A DNA stretch of 64,000 nt from an uncultured Blautia sp. (GTDB lineage Bacteria > Bacillota > Clostridia > Lachnospirales > Lachnospiraceae). Positions 1 to 7,974 of this stretch are shown one piece after another (position 1 is the first letter of the stretch; each line of letters starts with the position of its first letter). Below the pieces are notes generated by a model. That model had not been told where the DNA came from. It did no database searches and worked only from the letters and a program-made list of their open reading frames with translations. The stretch is taken from positions 34,340 through 98,339 of the forward strand of contig CALCDJ010000087.1 of the NCBI GenBank assembly GCA_937900135.1, written 5' to 3'. The translations under genes were made by a program, and so were the position numbers.

Positions 1-83
1 ATCTGGTATACAGGGATAAAGAAGGAATCTGTAGTCTGGTACGTTCCTTTGGCTATGAGGATTTTAAAAACAGATTGTCGTAA
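1..83 (+). CDS. 3' end of an unidentified gene (partial)
   Basis: Reading from base 3 gives 26 codons ending in TAA at 81-83, with the plausible coding sequence LVYRDKEGICSLVRSFGYED and then six more residues. The other two forward frames are less protein-like. Only the C-terminus lies in the window, so no function can be assigned. It runs in the same direction as the isochorismatase-type gene 68 bases on, but a possible extended -10 (TGGTACAAT, 110-118) lies between, so co-transcription is uncertain. Confidence 0.5.
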   Translation, partial: LVYRDKEGICSLVRSFGYEDFKNRLS

Positions 84-151
84 AAAAATGCTTCACTGGT
101 ACAGAAGTATGGTACAATAGGGTATCATAAAAGAATTATGGAGGAGAAGAA

Positions 152-664
152 ATGAAACGTCTATTAGTAGTAGTGGACATGCAGAAGGATTTTATTGACG
201 GAAGTCTTGGAACAAAAGAGGCTGTAGAAATTGTGCCGGGAGTAAAAGAAAAAGTCGAAGAATATCAGGCAGCAGGAGATACCGTGGTTTTCACACTGGA
301 CACCCATGGGGAAAATTATCTGGAAACACAGGAAGGAAAGAATCTTCCCGTGGTTCACTGTATCAAGGGCACAAAAGGCTGGGAACTGGACGCAAGCCTT
401 TCCGGATACGAAGGAAAACGTTTTGAAAAAGTGACCTTTGGAAGTATGGAGCTGGCACATTGGGTGGCAAGAGAAAAGTTTGATTCCATTGAATTAATTG
501 GATTATGTACAGATATCTGTGTGATTTCCAATGCACTCCTGATCAAAGCAGCTCTTCCGGAATCTGAAATTCTGGTGGATGCTTCCTGCTGTGCGGGGGT
601 AACGCCTCAAAGTCACGAAAATGCTCTGGAAGCAATGAAGATGTGCCAGATTCATATCAAATAA
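152..664 (+). CDS. Isochorismatase/nicotinamidase-family cysteine hydrolase
   Basis: 170-residue protein of the isochorismatase-like fold. The catalytic triad of the family is visible: Asp9 in VVVDMQKDF, Lys93 in FEKVTFGS and Cys123 in TDICV. Asp50, His52 and His69 match the metal-binding residues of nicotinamidases, so nicotinamide to nicotinate (NAD salvage) is the best guess, although family members also hydrolyse other amides. GGAGGAG at 139-145 sets the ATG at 152. A possible extended -10 box lies at 110-118. Cytoplasmic. The family assignment is firm; the substrate is inferred. Confidence 0.85.
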   Translation: MKRLLVVVDMQKDFIDGSLGTKEAVEIVPGVKEKVEEYQAAGDTVVFTLDTHGENYLETQEGKNLPVVHCIKGTKGWELDASLSGYEGKRFEKVTFGSMELAHWVAREKFDSIELIGLCTDICVISNALLIKAALPESEILVDASCCAGVTPQSHENALEAMKMCQIHIK

Positions 665-684
665 TAAAAACTTCAAAATTCCTC

Positions 685-715
685 TTGACTTTGACGCAGC
701 GTAAACCTGTATGCT
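685..715 (+). promoter_or_regulatory. MerR/TipA-type promoter-operator
   Basis: A TTGACT -35 (685-690) and a TATGCT -10 (710-715) are separated by 19 bp, the overlong spacer that is the hallmark of promoters controlled by MerR-family regulators. The spacer holds the near-palindrome TTTGACGCAGCGTAAA, the form of a MerR dimer site. It lies directly upstream of the TipA-like regulator gene and predicts autoregulation. Confidence 0.75.
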
Positions 716-749
716 CTTTTTACAGAGACAGAAGAAGTGGAGGAGAGCC

Positions 750-1517
750 ATGGAATATGGAATTAGACAGTTATCAGAATTGGCAGGAGTCAGTGCACGG
801 ACACTGCGGTACTATGATGAGATCGGGTTATTGAAACCTCTTTATACCACAGAGGCGGGATATCGGTTCTACGGAGAACAGGAAGTCATGCTGTTACAGC
901 AGATTTTGTTTTATCGGGAACGGGGCTTTGGCCTGGGAGAGATTACCCGGATTATTTATCATAAAGATTTTGATATACAGCATGCTCTTCAGGAACATCT
1001 TCAGGATCTGGAGGAACAAAAAGTGAAGCTTGAACGTATGATTGATACGGTCAGGAAAACAATTTCATCCATGAAAGGAGAAACAGAAATGAGCGCTGAA
1101 GAAAAATTTGAGGTATTTAAGAAAAATGTAGTAAAAGAACAGGAAGAACGTTATGGTGCAGAAGCCCGCAGAAGGTATGGAGATGAGCAGGTAGATGCAT
1201 CGCAGAAAAAAGTGCTTGATATGACAGAAGCGGATTACCAGCGCTTTGTAAATCTGGGCAATGAAATCCTGGAGCAGTTAAAAGAGGCTGTGCAGGCCGG
1301 AGAAGATCCCAAAGGAGAAAAGGGAAGAAGGATCATGCTTCTTCACAAGGAATGGCTGGGCTTTACCTGGAAAGCATATACAGAAAACGCACACAAAGGG
1401 TTGGTGAATATGTATGTACAGGACCCGCGTTTCACGCAGTATTACGACCGGGAAGTAACAGGCTGCGCAGAATTTTTAAGGAAAGCAGTGGAATATTGGA
1501 TTTCCGTAGAACGTTAG
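750..1517 (+). CDS. MerR-family regulator with TipAS ligand-binding domain
   Basis: 255-residue regulator. Residues 1-70 are a MerR winged helix (IRQLSELAGVSARTLRYYDE); residues about 75-110 form the dimerisation coiled coil; the rest matches the TipAS drug-recognition domain (MSAEEKFEVF to the C-terminus, with the WLGFTWKAYT helix). TipA/Mta proteins activate their own gene, and sometimes efflux genes, on binding thiopeptides or other lipophilic drugs. GGAGG at 739-743 selects the ATG at 750; an upstream in-frame ATG at 711 sits inside the -10 element and is rejected. A second ATG at 1089 has its own Shine-Dalgarno and could give a free TipAS domain. No efflux gene adjoins it. Confidence 0.88.
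   Translation: MEYGIRQLSELAGVSARTLRYYDEIGLLKPLYTTEAGYRFYGEQEVMLLQQILFYRERGFGLGEITRIIYHKDFDIQHALQEHLQDLEEQKVKLERMIDTVRKTISSMKGETEMSAEEKFEVFKKNVVKEQEERYGAEARRRYGDEQVDASQKKVLDMTEADYQRFVNLGNEILEQLKEAVQAGEDPKGEKGRRIMLLHKEWLGFTWKAYTENAHKGLVNMYVQDPRFTQYYDREVTGCAEFLRKAVEYWISVER
1074..1091 (+). promoter_or_regulatory. Internal ribosome binding site and ATG for a separate TipAS domain
   Basis: AAAGGAG at 1074-1080 lies 8 nt before an in-frame ATG (1089-1091), codon 114 of the MerR gene and exactly at the start of the TipAS domain. Translation from here would give a 142-residue ligand-binding protein without the DNA-binding part. Streptomyces tipA is known to make TipAS this way; its use here is inferred. 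Confidence 0.55.
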
Positions 1518-1579
1518 AATAAACAGATGACAGGAGAACCTGTGTTTTTGTAGTGAAGTGATGAAAGGGGAAGGCAGAA

Positions 1580-2365
1580 GTGACAATGGAATTTCAGACT
1601 GCCTGCAAGGCATTTGAGAAGTATTTGGATGAATATGACAGAGAGGATGATAAAATTCGTCTGAAGATTTTGCATACTTATGAGGTGGTAAAATGTGCAG
1701 AACAAATTGCAACGGATATGGGACTTTCCAGGGAAGATGTGGAGCTGGCAAAAATCATTGGTCTGCTCCATGATATTGGAAGATTTGAGCAGATCCGGCG
1801 GTATGACAGTTTTCAGTTTACCACCATGGATCATGCCAGATATGGAGCCGGTCTTTTGTTTGGGAAGAAGGGAATGATCCGTCAGTTTCTTCCAGAGGAT
1901 TCTTTCGACGCCATCATAGAAAAAGCCATTGAAAAGCACAGCGATTTTGCATTAGAAGGGATTGAAGACCCAAGGACGCTGCTCCATGCCAGGCTGATCC
2001 GGGATGCAGACAAGCTGGATAACTGCCGGGTAAAAATAGAAGAATCCATACAGACACTTCTTGGAGTGACAGAGGAAGAGGCGGGAAAAGGGCTGATTTC
2101 TCCAAAAGTATGGCAAAGCTGTCTGGAGCGAAAATCGATTCTTTTATCAGATCGGGTAACGAAGGTAGATTATTGGGTTTCCTATGTAGCTCAGTTTTTT
2201 GATGTGAATTTCCCGGAAACCTGTGCCATTATTTTAAAAGAAAATTATCTTCCTTTGATGGTTCATCGCCTTACCTATGAGGAAAAAGAAACCACTGAAA
2301 AAATGGAACAACTACTTCTGAATTGTCAGTTGTTTCTGGAAGAAAAGCTTTCACAAAAACAATAA
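1580..2365 (+). CDS. HD-domain phosphohydrolase
   Basis: 261-residue protein with an HD metal-dependent phosphohydrolase core: HTYEVV near residue 32, GLLHDIGRFEQ (His-Asp doublet near 64-65), DHARYGA near 83 and LIRDADKLDN near 140. HD hydrolases cleave phosphoester bonds of nucleotides; the substrate here is unknown. AAAGGGG at 1564-1570 is 9 nt from a GTG at 1580, while the next ATG (1586) is 15 nt away, so GTG is preferred. It is followed after 19 bases by the EndoQ-like gene, suggesting an operon of nucleotide or nucleic-acid hydrolases with the phosphodiesterase beyond. Confidence 0.85.
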   Translation: MTMEFQTACKAFEKYLDEYDREDDKIRLKILHTYEVVKCAEQIATDMGLSREDVELAKIIGLLHDIGRFEQIRRYDSFQFTTMDHARYGAGLLFGKKGMIRQFLPEDSFDAIIEKAIEKHSDFALEGIEDPRTLLHARLIRDADKLDNCRVKIEESIQTLLGVTEEEAGKGLISPKVWQSCLERKSILLSDRVTKVDYWVSYVAQFFDVNFPETCAIILKENYLPLMVHRLTYEEKETTEKMEQLLLNCQLFLEEKLSQKQ

Positions 2366-2384
2366 ACAGAAGGCAGGTGGAAGG

Positions 2385-3650
2385 GTGAAAGAAATTGCAG
2401 ATTTGCATATTCATTCCAGATATTCTCGTGCCACCAGTAAACAGGGAACACCGGAATATCTGGATCTTTGGGCAAGAAAGAAGGGGATTTCTCTTTTGGG
2501 AACCGGGGATTTTACCCATCCTGCATGGAGAGAAGAGCTGAAAGAAAAGCTCATTCCAGCGGAACAGGGGCTATATCGTCTGAAGGAAGGAACTGTTCTG
2601 GAACAGAGCAGAAGCTATGGAGAAAAAGCTCCACGTTTTGTATTATCCGGAGAAATCAGTTCCATTTATAAGAAAAACGGAAAGGTGAGAAAGGTGCACA
2701 ACCTGATTCTTCTTTCGGGTATGGAGGCAGCGGACAGGCTTTCCGAAAAGCTGGAAACCATAGGAAATATCCGTTCAGATGGACGTCCGATTCTGGGACT
2801 GGATTGTCGCGATCTTCTGGAAATTATGCTGGATATCTGCCCGGAGGGAATTTTGGTTCCTGCGCATATCTGGACGCCTCATTTCTCAATGTTCGGGGCA
2901 TTTTCTGGCTTTGATACCATGGAAGAATGTTTTGAAGATCTCACGCCTTATGTGCATGCAGTGGAAACAGGTCTGTCCTCAGATCCTCCTATGAACTGGC
3001 GGTTGTCGGCACTGGACCGCGTACAGCTGATTTCCAATTCCGATGCACATTCTCCGGCGAAGCTGGGAAGAGAGGCCAATCTTCTGGAAATTGACCAAAG
3101 TTATCAGGGACTTTTCGATGCCATTCAGAAGGGACAGGGCTTACAGGGCACCATTGAATTTTTTCCAGAAGAAGGAAAGTATCATTTTGACGGGCACAGG
3201 AAGTGCCATCTCTGCGTAAGCCCAAAAGAGGCGGAGGCTTACGGAGGAATCTGCCCTGTCTGTGGCAAAAAGCTAACCCTTGGAGTGGATCACAGGGTGA
3301 TGCAGCTTTCCAATCGGGAGGAAGGACAGGAAAGAGAAAACAAAAAACCTTTTGAACGTCTGGTTCCTTTGCCAGAGGTACTTGCTGCCTCTATGGGAAG
3401 AACTGTAGCCAGCAAAAAAGTACAGGAGAAATATGAAAATATGCTGGGAACTCTTGGGACAGAATTTGAGATTCTAAGAGAGATACCTCTGGAGGATATT
3501 CAGCGACAGGAGGGAAATCTGATTGCAGAAGGAATCAGAAGAATGCGGTCAGGAGAGGTGAAATGGGAACCAGGCTTCGATGGAGAATATGGTAAGCTTT
3601 GCCTTTTTCATCCGGAAGAAATATCCTGTGCCAGGACAAAAGGGATTTGA
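2385..3650 (+). CDS. Endonuclease Q family protein (PHP domain plus zinc motif)
   Basis: 421-residue protein starting with a PHP metal-binding motif (DLHIHSRYSRAT, residues 6-17) and further PHP histidines and aspartates (GDFTHP, PAHIWTPHFS, SNSDAHSP). A four-cysteine zinc motif follows near residues 275-297 (CHLC...CPVC). This arrangement matches the EndoQ family, which nicks DNA 5' of deaminated bases (uracil, hypoxanthine) and abasic sites; older databases call such proteins UvrD-related. The GTG at 2385 follows a purine-rich AGGTGGAAGG. It is 15 bases upstream of the phosphodiesterase gene. Role in repair is from family knowledge. Confidence 0.8.
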   Translation: MKEIADLHIHSRYSRATSKQGTPEYLDLWARKKGISLLGTGDFTHPAWREELKEKLIPAEQGLYRLKEGTVLEQSRSYGEKAPRFVLSGEISSIYKKNGKVRKVHNLILLSGMEAADRLSEKLETIGNIRSDGRPILGLDCRDLLEIMLDICPEGILVPAHIWTPHFSMFGAFSGFDTMEECFEDLTPYVHAVETGLSSDPPMNWRLSALDRVQLISNSDAHSPAKLGREANLLEIDQSYQGLFDAIQKGQGLQGTIEFFPEEGKYHFDGHRKCHLCVSPKEAEAYGGICPVCGKKLTLGVDHRVMQLSNREEGQERENKKPFERLVPLPEVLAASMGRTVASKKVQEKYENMLGTLGTEFEILREIPLEDIQRQEGNLIAEGIRRMRSGEVKWEPGFDGEYGKLCLFHPEEISCARTKGI

Positions 3651-3665
3651 TATTGGAGGAGAAAA

Positions 3666-4121
3666 ATGGCAGTAAAAATCGGGATTATTTCAGATACACA
3701 TGGTCTTATGCGTCCCCAGGTACTGGAAATATTAAAGACTTGCGACTATATTCTGCATGGGGGAGATATCAACAAAGAAGAAATTCTGGATATGATCCGT
3801 CCCCTGGCTTCAATTTATGTAGTAAGAGGAAATAACGACAAAGAATGGGCAGAAGGGCTTTCCAAATCCCTCCGGTTTCGCATTGAAGGTGTGGAATTTT
3901 TTATGGTACACAACAAAAAAGATGTGGACTGGGAACTGGGGAATGCCCAGGTGGTAATCTTCGGTCATACCCATAAATATTTTGAAAAAATCATAGATGG
4001 AAGGCTGTGGCTGAACCCGGGAAGCTGTGGCAGAAGGCGCTTTGACCAGGAGATTACCATGGCAGTTATGACTGTAGAAAATGGAAGCTATCAGGTGGAA
4101 AAAATACAGATTGAGCCATGA
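3666..4121 (+). CDS. YfcE/MJ0936-type metallophosphodiesterase
   Basis: 151-residue calcineurin-like phosphoesterase. All metal-binding blocks are present: ISDTHG near residue 9, HGGD near 31, GNND near 55, VHN near 78 and FGHTHKY near 102. Small proteins of this type hydrolyse phosphodiesters with Mn2+ in the cytoplasm; the physiological substrate is generally unknown. TTGGAGGAG at 3653-3661 precedes the ATG. It closes the operon with the HD and EndoQ-like genes; a new consensus promoter begins at 4129. Confidence 0.88.
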   Translation: MAVKIGIISDTHGLMRPQVLEILKTCDYILHGGDINKEEILDMIRPLASIYVVRGNNDKEWAEGLSKSLRFRIEGVEFFMVHNKKDVDWELGNAQVVIFGHTHKYFEKIIDGRLWLNPGSCGRRRFDQEITMAVMTVENGSYQVEKIQIEP

Positions 4122-4128
4122 AGAACGC

Positions 4129-4157
4129 TTGACAAGGAAGGGGCAGAAGCCTATAAT
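4129..4157 (+). promoter_or_regulatory. Consensus sigma-A promoter of lrgAB
   Basis: TTGACA (4129-4134) and TATAAT (4152-4157) with a 17-bp spacer, a perfect match to the vegetative consensus. The transcript would start near 4164 and carry a short leader with a weak GTGGT/ACCAC hairpin (4171-4193) next to the lrgA ribosome binding site. Confidence 0.85.
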
Positions 4158-4206
4158 TTAATCTCGTTAAGTGGTACCAAACAAGGAGACCACAGGAGGC
4201 AAAAAG

Positions 4207-4572
4207 ATGAAGTATGTAAGACAATTTCTGATTATTCTGCTGATATCATTTCTGGGAGAGGTACTTTATGAGGTTTTGCCCCTTCCGATTCCTGCCAGTG
4301 TGTATGGACTGGTTCTTATGCTGACTGCATTGGGAACCGGTATTTTGAAGGTTGGTCAGGTAAGGGAGGCCTCTGCGCTTTTGATTGAAGCCATGCCTGT
4401 TATGTTTATCCCTGCCGGTGTAGGACTTATGACTTCCTGGAACACCTTAAAACCGGTGTTTTTTCCGGTTATAGTGATTACCGTATTGACCACAGTGATT
4501 GTTATGGTGATTACCGGACGGGTGACGCAGGCAGTGATCAAGAGGGACAGAAAGGAGCAAAACCATGATTGA
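4207..4572 (+). CDS. lrgA: CidA/LrgA family holin-like membrane protein
   Basis: 121-residue protein, almost all hydrophobic, with about four membrane helices and the family signature PLPIPASVYGLVLM near residues 27-40, followed by AMPVMFIPAGVG. CidA/LrgA proteins are holin-like and, with LrgB, affect autolysis or export of small metabolites such as pyruvate. AGGAGG at 4194-4199 lies 7 nt before the ATG at 4207, so the longer reading from a GTG at 4171 is rejected. It overlaps lrgB by 8 bp and shares a strong promoter at 4129. Confidence 0.88.
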   Translation: MKYVRQFLIILLISFLGEVLYEVLPLPIPASVYGLVLMLTALGTGILKVGQVREASALLIEAMPVMFIPAGVGLMTSWNTLKPVFFPVIVITVLTTVIVMVITGRVTQAVIKRDRKEQNHD

Positions 4573-5257
4573 ATTTCTGGAAAATTCTGTGTTCTGGGGC
4601 GCAGCAATCAGCCTTCTTGCGTATGAATTTGGACTTTTATTGAAGAAAAAATTCAAAATGGCAATTTTTAATCCTCTTTTAATGGCAATTTTTTGTGTGA
4701 TTGGTATTCTTGCCGTTCTGGGAGTAGATTACCAAAAATACAATGAAGGAGGAAAATATTTAAGTTATCTCCTTACACCAGCTACAGTATGCCTTGCGGT
4801 TCCCCTGTATGAGCAGCTGTCTCTTTTAAAAAAGAATCTGAAAGCCGTTGCAGCCGGGATTATCTCCGGTGTGCTGGCAAGTCTTGTGAGCGTTTTTCTT
4901 CTGGCAAAGATGTTTCAGCTTTCCCATGAACAATATGTAACCCTTCTTCCCAAATCCATTACCACGGCCATTGGCATGGGAGTTTCCGAAGAACTTGGAG
5001 GGATTGTCACGATTACTGTGGCGGTGATTATTATTACCGGTGTTCTTGGAAACATGATTGGAGAACTGGTATGTAAAATTTTTCGTATTCAGGACCCCAT
5101 TGCAAAGGGCCTGGCTCTTGGTACCTCAGCCCACGCCATTGGTACGGCAAAGGCCATGGAACTGGGAGAGGTGGAAGGCGCTATGAGCAGTCTTGCGATT
5201 GCAGTTGCCGGACTTTTGACGGTGATTGCGGCATCTGTATTTGCCGGATTTATGTAA
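4565..5257 (+). CDS. lrgB: LrgB/CidB family membrane protein
   Basis: 230-residue polytopic membrane protein with the LrgB hallmarks LTPATVCLAVPLYEQ near residue 75, LPKSITTAIGMGVSEELGG near 130 and GTSAHAIGTAKA near 185. It is the usual partner of LrgA; the pair modulates murein hydrolase activity or exports small carboxylates. The start overlaps the end of lrgA by 8 bp, consistent with coupled translation. A long stem with a T-run follows at 5318-5380. No LytSR two-component regulator lies beside it, so the usual control genes are absent from this neighbourhood. Confidence 0.9.
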   Translation: MIEFLENSVFWGAAISLLAYEFGLLLKKKFKMAIFNPLLMAIFCVIGILAVLGVDYQKYNEGGKYLSYLLTPATVCLAVPLYEQLSLLKKNLKAVAAGIISGVLASLVSVFLLAKMFQLSHEQYVTLLPKSITTAIGMGVSEELGGIVTITVAVIIITGVLGNMIGELVCKIFRIQDPIAKGLALGTSAHAIGTAKAMELGEVEGAMSSLAIAVAGLLTVIAASVFAGFM

Positions 5258-5317
5258 ACTGCTTCTGGATTTATATGGGGATGCTTATGCAGCGTTGTAA
5301 TAAAAGAATGAGATCTT

Positions 5318-5380
5318 ACACCTTTCAAATGGTATTGTATCTGAAATAGATAAAAATATGGTTTGAAAGGTGTATTTTTT
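5318..5380 (+). terminator. Rho-independent terminator after lrgB
   Basis: A perfect 12-bp stem, ACACCTTTCAAA (5318-5329) with TTTGAAAGGTGT (5362-5373), closes a 32-nt loop and is followed by ATTTTTTT. It ends the lrgAB transcript. Confidence 0.8.
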
Positions 5381-5451
5381 TGTTGGTTTTCAACAAAAAA
5401 GAACAAAAGTTCGATAAAGAAATCTGGTTCCGTTCTATTGGACATTTAATA

Positions 5452-5460
5452 TGCTATAAT
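5452..5460 (+). promoter_or_regulatory. Extended -10 promoter upstream of the small membrane protein
   Basis: TGCTATAAT (5452-5460) is a perfect extended -10 (TGnTATAAT) 68 bases upstream of the gene at 5529. A weak -35 (TTCTAT, 5433-5438) lies 16 bp upstream. Confidence 0.55.
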
Positions 5461-5528
5461 ACACAAAACAAAGGGAAAACAAAAAGATGTTCGGAAAATA
5501 TGTTCATATGAAATAGGAGGGTACCAAG

Positions 5529-5795
5529 ATGTGGAGTGGAGAGAACAGAACAGACAATAAGAAAATTATAGCCATTGCAGAGGCCGGATATACGGAAATT
5601 TCCAGAAGAGAGGAGAAAGGAAGGAAGCTATCCTCATTTATGGCGATGGTTCTCGGTGCAGCCGTGACCCTTGAGATCATAATTGCAGGGGCTATGATGC
5701 TGAATATTGATTTTCACGGAGTAGACGGGATTGCCCTTGGCTTTGTGTTTATGGTATTATACTTTGGAGTAGTTGCTGTTTTAACAGATAAATAA
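5529..5795 (+). CDS. Small membrane protein of unknown function
   Basis: 88-residue protein. The first 38 residues are charged and include EISRREEKGRK, followed by two hydrophobic helices (about 39-60 and 67-85). No family is recognised. GGAGGGT at 5517-5523 supports the ATG at 5529. It ends 13 bases before the WYL regulator and probably shares its transcript; it could be a membrane partner of that regulator, but nothing in the sequence proves it. Confidence 0.7.
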   Translation: MWSGENRTDNKKIIAIAEAGYTEISRREEKGRKLSSFMAMVLGAAVTLEIIIAGAMMLNIDFHGVDGIALGFVFMVLYFGVVAVLTDK

Positions 5796-5808
5796 AGGAG
5801 AAAGTTCG

Positions 5809-6801
5809 ATGCCCAGGTCACGTAACCAGAAAACCAAAATTCTACATATCATGAAGTTTTTTCTTGAACGAACCGATGAGAATCATCCGGCAAAAGGACA
5901 GGATATTCTTACATATATGGAGAACTGCGGGATTCCGGTGGAGAGAAAGACTATTTACAGTGATATAGAAACCCTTCAGTCTTTTGGCATGGATATTGTA
6001 AGCCGCAGAGGCAAGGAAGGTGGCTATTATCTGAATAGCCGTACATTTGAGCTTGCAGAACTGCAGCTTCTTGTGGATGCGGTACAGTCCAGCAAGTTTA
6101 TGACTCTGAGCAAGTCCAGGAAACTAATCCAGAAGCTGGAAAGCCTTACCAGTGTTCACAATGCCAGACGGCTTCAGAGGCAGGTATATATACAGAACCG
6201 TGTCAAGAATATGAATGAGGATATTTACAGCAATATTGACAAAATCCATCAGGCGATTGCTGATAATCAGCAGATCAGCTTTCAGTATTTTGAGTGGACG
6301 GTGAGAAAGACGATTCTTCTTCGGAAAAACGGAGAGCGTTATCAGGTCAGCCCATGGGCGCTGATCTGGAAGGATGAGAATTATTATCTGATTGGGATGG
6401 ACAGCCGAAGCGGTATTGTGAAGCATTATCGTGTGGATAAAATGCTGAACATGAGTCTGGAAGAAGAACCGCGAAGAGGGGAAGAGATCTTTCGGGAGAC
6501 AGATGCAGCCAGTGTTGCCATTCGCTCTTTTGGAATGTTCGGGGGAAAGACGGAACCGGTGAAGCTGATGTTTGAGAGCCATCTGATTGGCGTGGTACTG
6601 GATCGTTTTGGCAGAGAAATCCAGGTGATTCCCAGGGGAGAAGAGTATTTTACCGTTACGGTTCCTGTGAATATCAGTCCTCAGTTTTTCGGCTGGCTGG
6701 CTGGTTTTGGAGCAGAAGCTGAAATTCTGGAACCTTCCCGTGTTCGGAAGGAATATTGCCGTTTTTTGAAAAAAGCGCTGGAGAAATACAGCAGAAAATA
6801 A
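5809..6801 (+). CDS. WYL-domain transcriptional regulator
   Basis: 330-residue regulator. Residues 10-75 form an HTH_11-type winged helix (ILTYMENCGIPVERKTIYSDIE) with the wing GKEGGYYL; residues about 145-225 form a WYL ligand-binding domain (YQVSPWALIWKDENYYLIG, then KHYRVDKM); a WCX-like C-terminal extension follows. WYL regulators sense nucleic acid fragments, nucleotides or small ligands and commonly control stress, DNA-damage or defence genes. It lies between a small membrane protein and birA; target genes are unknown. Confidence 0.88.
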   Translation: MPRSRNQKTKILHIMKFFLERTDENHPAKGQDILTYMENCGIPVERKTIYSDIETLQSFGMDIVSRRGKEGGYYLNSRTFELAELQLLVDAVQSSKFMTLSKSRKLIQKLESLTSVHNARRLQRQVYIQNRVKNMNEDIYSNIDKIHQAIADNQQISFQYFEWTVRKTILLRKNGERYQVSPWALIWKDENYYLIGMDSRSGIVKHYRVDKMLNMSLEEEPRRGEEIFRETDAASVAIRSFGMFGGKTEPVKLMFESHLIGVVLDRFGREIQVIPRGEEYFTVTVPVNISPQFFGWLAGFGAEAEILEPSRVRKEYCRFLKKALEKYSRK

Positions 6802-6846
6802 AAACGGCAGACATAAAGTAAAGTATCATGTCAGGAGTGAACGGAA

Positions 6847-7824
6847 ATGACAGTGAAAACAAGATTACTGCAATTATTGGAAGCCCATAAGGGAGAAACG
6901 CTGTCGGGAGAGAGTCTGGCAGCAGAACTTCAATGTACAAGGGCTGCAATCTGGAAGGCAGTGAAGGCTCTGCGGGAGGAAGGTTATGTGATTACAGCCG
7001 GAACCAACAGGGGGTATATGCTGTCCAGAGAAAGCAGTCCTTTGTCCCTGGAAGGGATCCGGGCGCATCTGGAGCTCCCGGATGTCTATATGAAATTTTA
7101 TGAGGAACTGGAATCCACCAATCAGACGGCCAAGGAGGCGGTGGTTGCCAGAGCGGCAGGGCATGGAAGCTTTGTGCTGGCCAGGACGCAGACAGCAGGA
7201 AGAGGAAGACGGGGAAGAGAATTTTATTCTCCGAAGGATGCCGGCTTGTATTTAAGCGTAATCCTGAAGCCGAAAGAGAAACTTCGGGACAGTCTTTTGC
7301 TTACTACGGCAGCGGCGACAGCTGTATACAGGGCTGTGAGAGAAGTGTGTGAAGAAGAACTTTCCATAAAATGGGTCAATGACCTCTACTGTCGTGGGAA
7401 GAAGGTGTGCGGCATCCTTACAGAAGCGATCACAGATTTTGAAAGCGGTGATATTGAGGCTGCGATTGTGGGAATCGGATTGAATCTTTACGAGGAACCG
7501 GGAGGCTATCCCAGGGAACTGTCCCAGGTGGCTGGAGGAATTTTTGAAGATCGTCAGGCAGCGGAACGTATAGATTTGAATTGTCTGGTAGCAGCGGTGA
7601 TCAATGCACTTCTGGAGGAAACAGGAAATCTGCACCTTTCAGAAATTTATGTTGCGCATAATCTGATTCCAGGCAGGCGGATCACCATTACAGATGGCAC
7701 ACACAGTCGTACAGCGCAGGCGCTTTCCATTTATGAAGATGGAAGACTGGAGGTACAGGAGGAAGATGGAAGTATTTCGCTCTTATCTTATGGGGAAGTC
7801 TCTGTTCTTCCGTTTTCGTATTAG
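6847..7824 (+). CDS. birA: Bifunctional biotin operon repressor / biotin-protein ligase
   Basis: 325-residue BirA. Residues 1-60 are the HTH repressor domain (GESLAAELQCTRAAIWKAVKALREEGY). The ligase core starts near 80 with ESTNQTAKE, then TAGRGRRGREFYSP (biotinyl-AMP loop) and SIKWVNDLYCRGKKVCGILTE (biotin-binding and catalytic Lys region), with a C-terminal SH3-like domain (GRRITITDG onward). It makes biotinyl-5'-AMP, biotinylates carboxylases and represses biotin genes. No biotin synthesis gene is nearby. Stands between a WYL regulator and a secreted protein. Confidence 0.93.
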   Translation: MTVKTRLLQLLEAHKGETLSGESLAAELQCTRAAIWKAVKALREEGYVITAGTNRGYMLSRESSPLSLEGIRAHLELPDVYMKFYEELESTNQTAKEAVVARAAGHGSFVLARTQTAGRGRRGREFYSPKDAGLYLSVILKPKEKLRDSLLLTTAAATAVYRAVREVCEEELSIKWVNDLYCRGKKVCGILTEAITDFESGDIEAAIVGIGLNLYEEPGGYPRELSQVAGGIFEDRQAAERIDLNCLVAAVINALLEETGNLHLSEIYVAHNLIPGRRITITDGTHSRTAQALSIYEDGRLEVQEEDGSISLLSYGEVSVLPFSY

Positions 7825-7892
7825 AAATATGTAATATAAGAATTACAATATAAAAAAAAGGTGTGTTAAGCTATATACATGAAACAGAAAGA

Positions 7893-7935
7893 CATCTGTG
7901 GGAGAGAATCTTTGAAGGAGAGATTCTCACAGATG
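7893..7935 (+). other. Long bulged hairpin upstream of the secreted protein gene
   Basis: CATCTGTG (7893-7900) and AGAATCT (7905-7911) pair perfectly with AGATTCT (7921-7927) and CACAGATG (7928-7935), giving 15 bp with a 4-nt GGAG bulge and a 9-nt loop. There is no T-run, so it is not an ordinary terminator. It sits 40 bases before the start codon and may act in the 5' leader or as a protein-binding site. Confidence 0.55.
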
Positions 7936-7974
7936 GATGGGACTTAAGGTTCCAGGATATGAGGAGGAATGTGT

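Noticed and set aside
711..749. Earlier ATG for the MerR gene
   Set aside because: It lies within the -10 element; GGAGG points to ATG 750.
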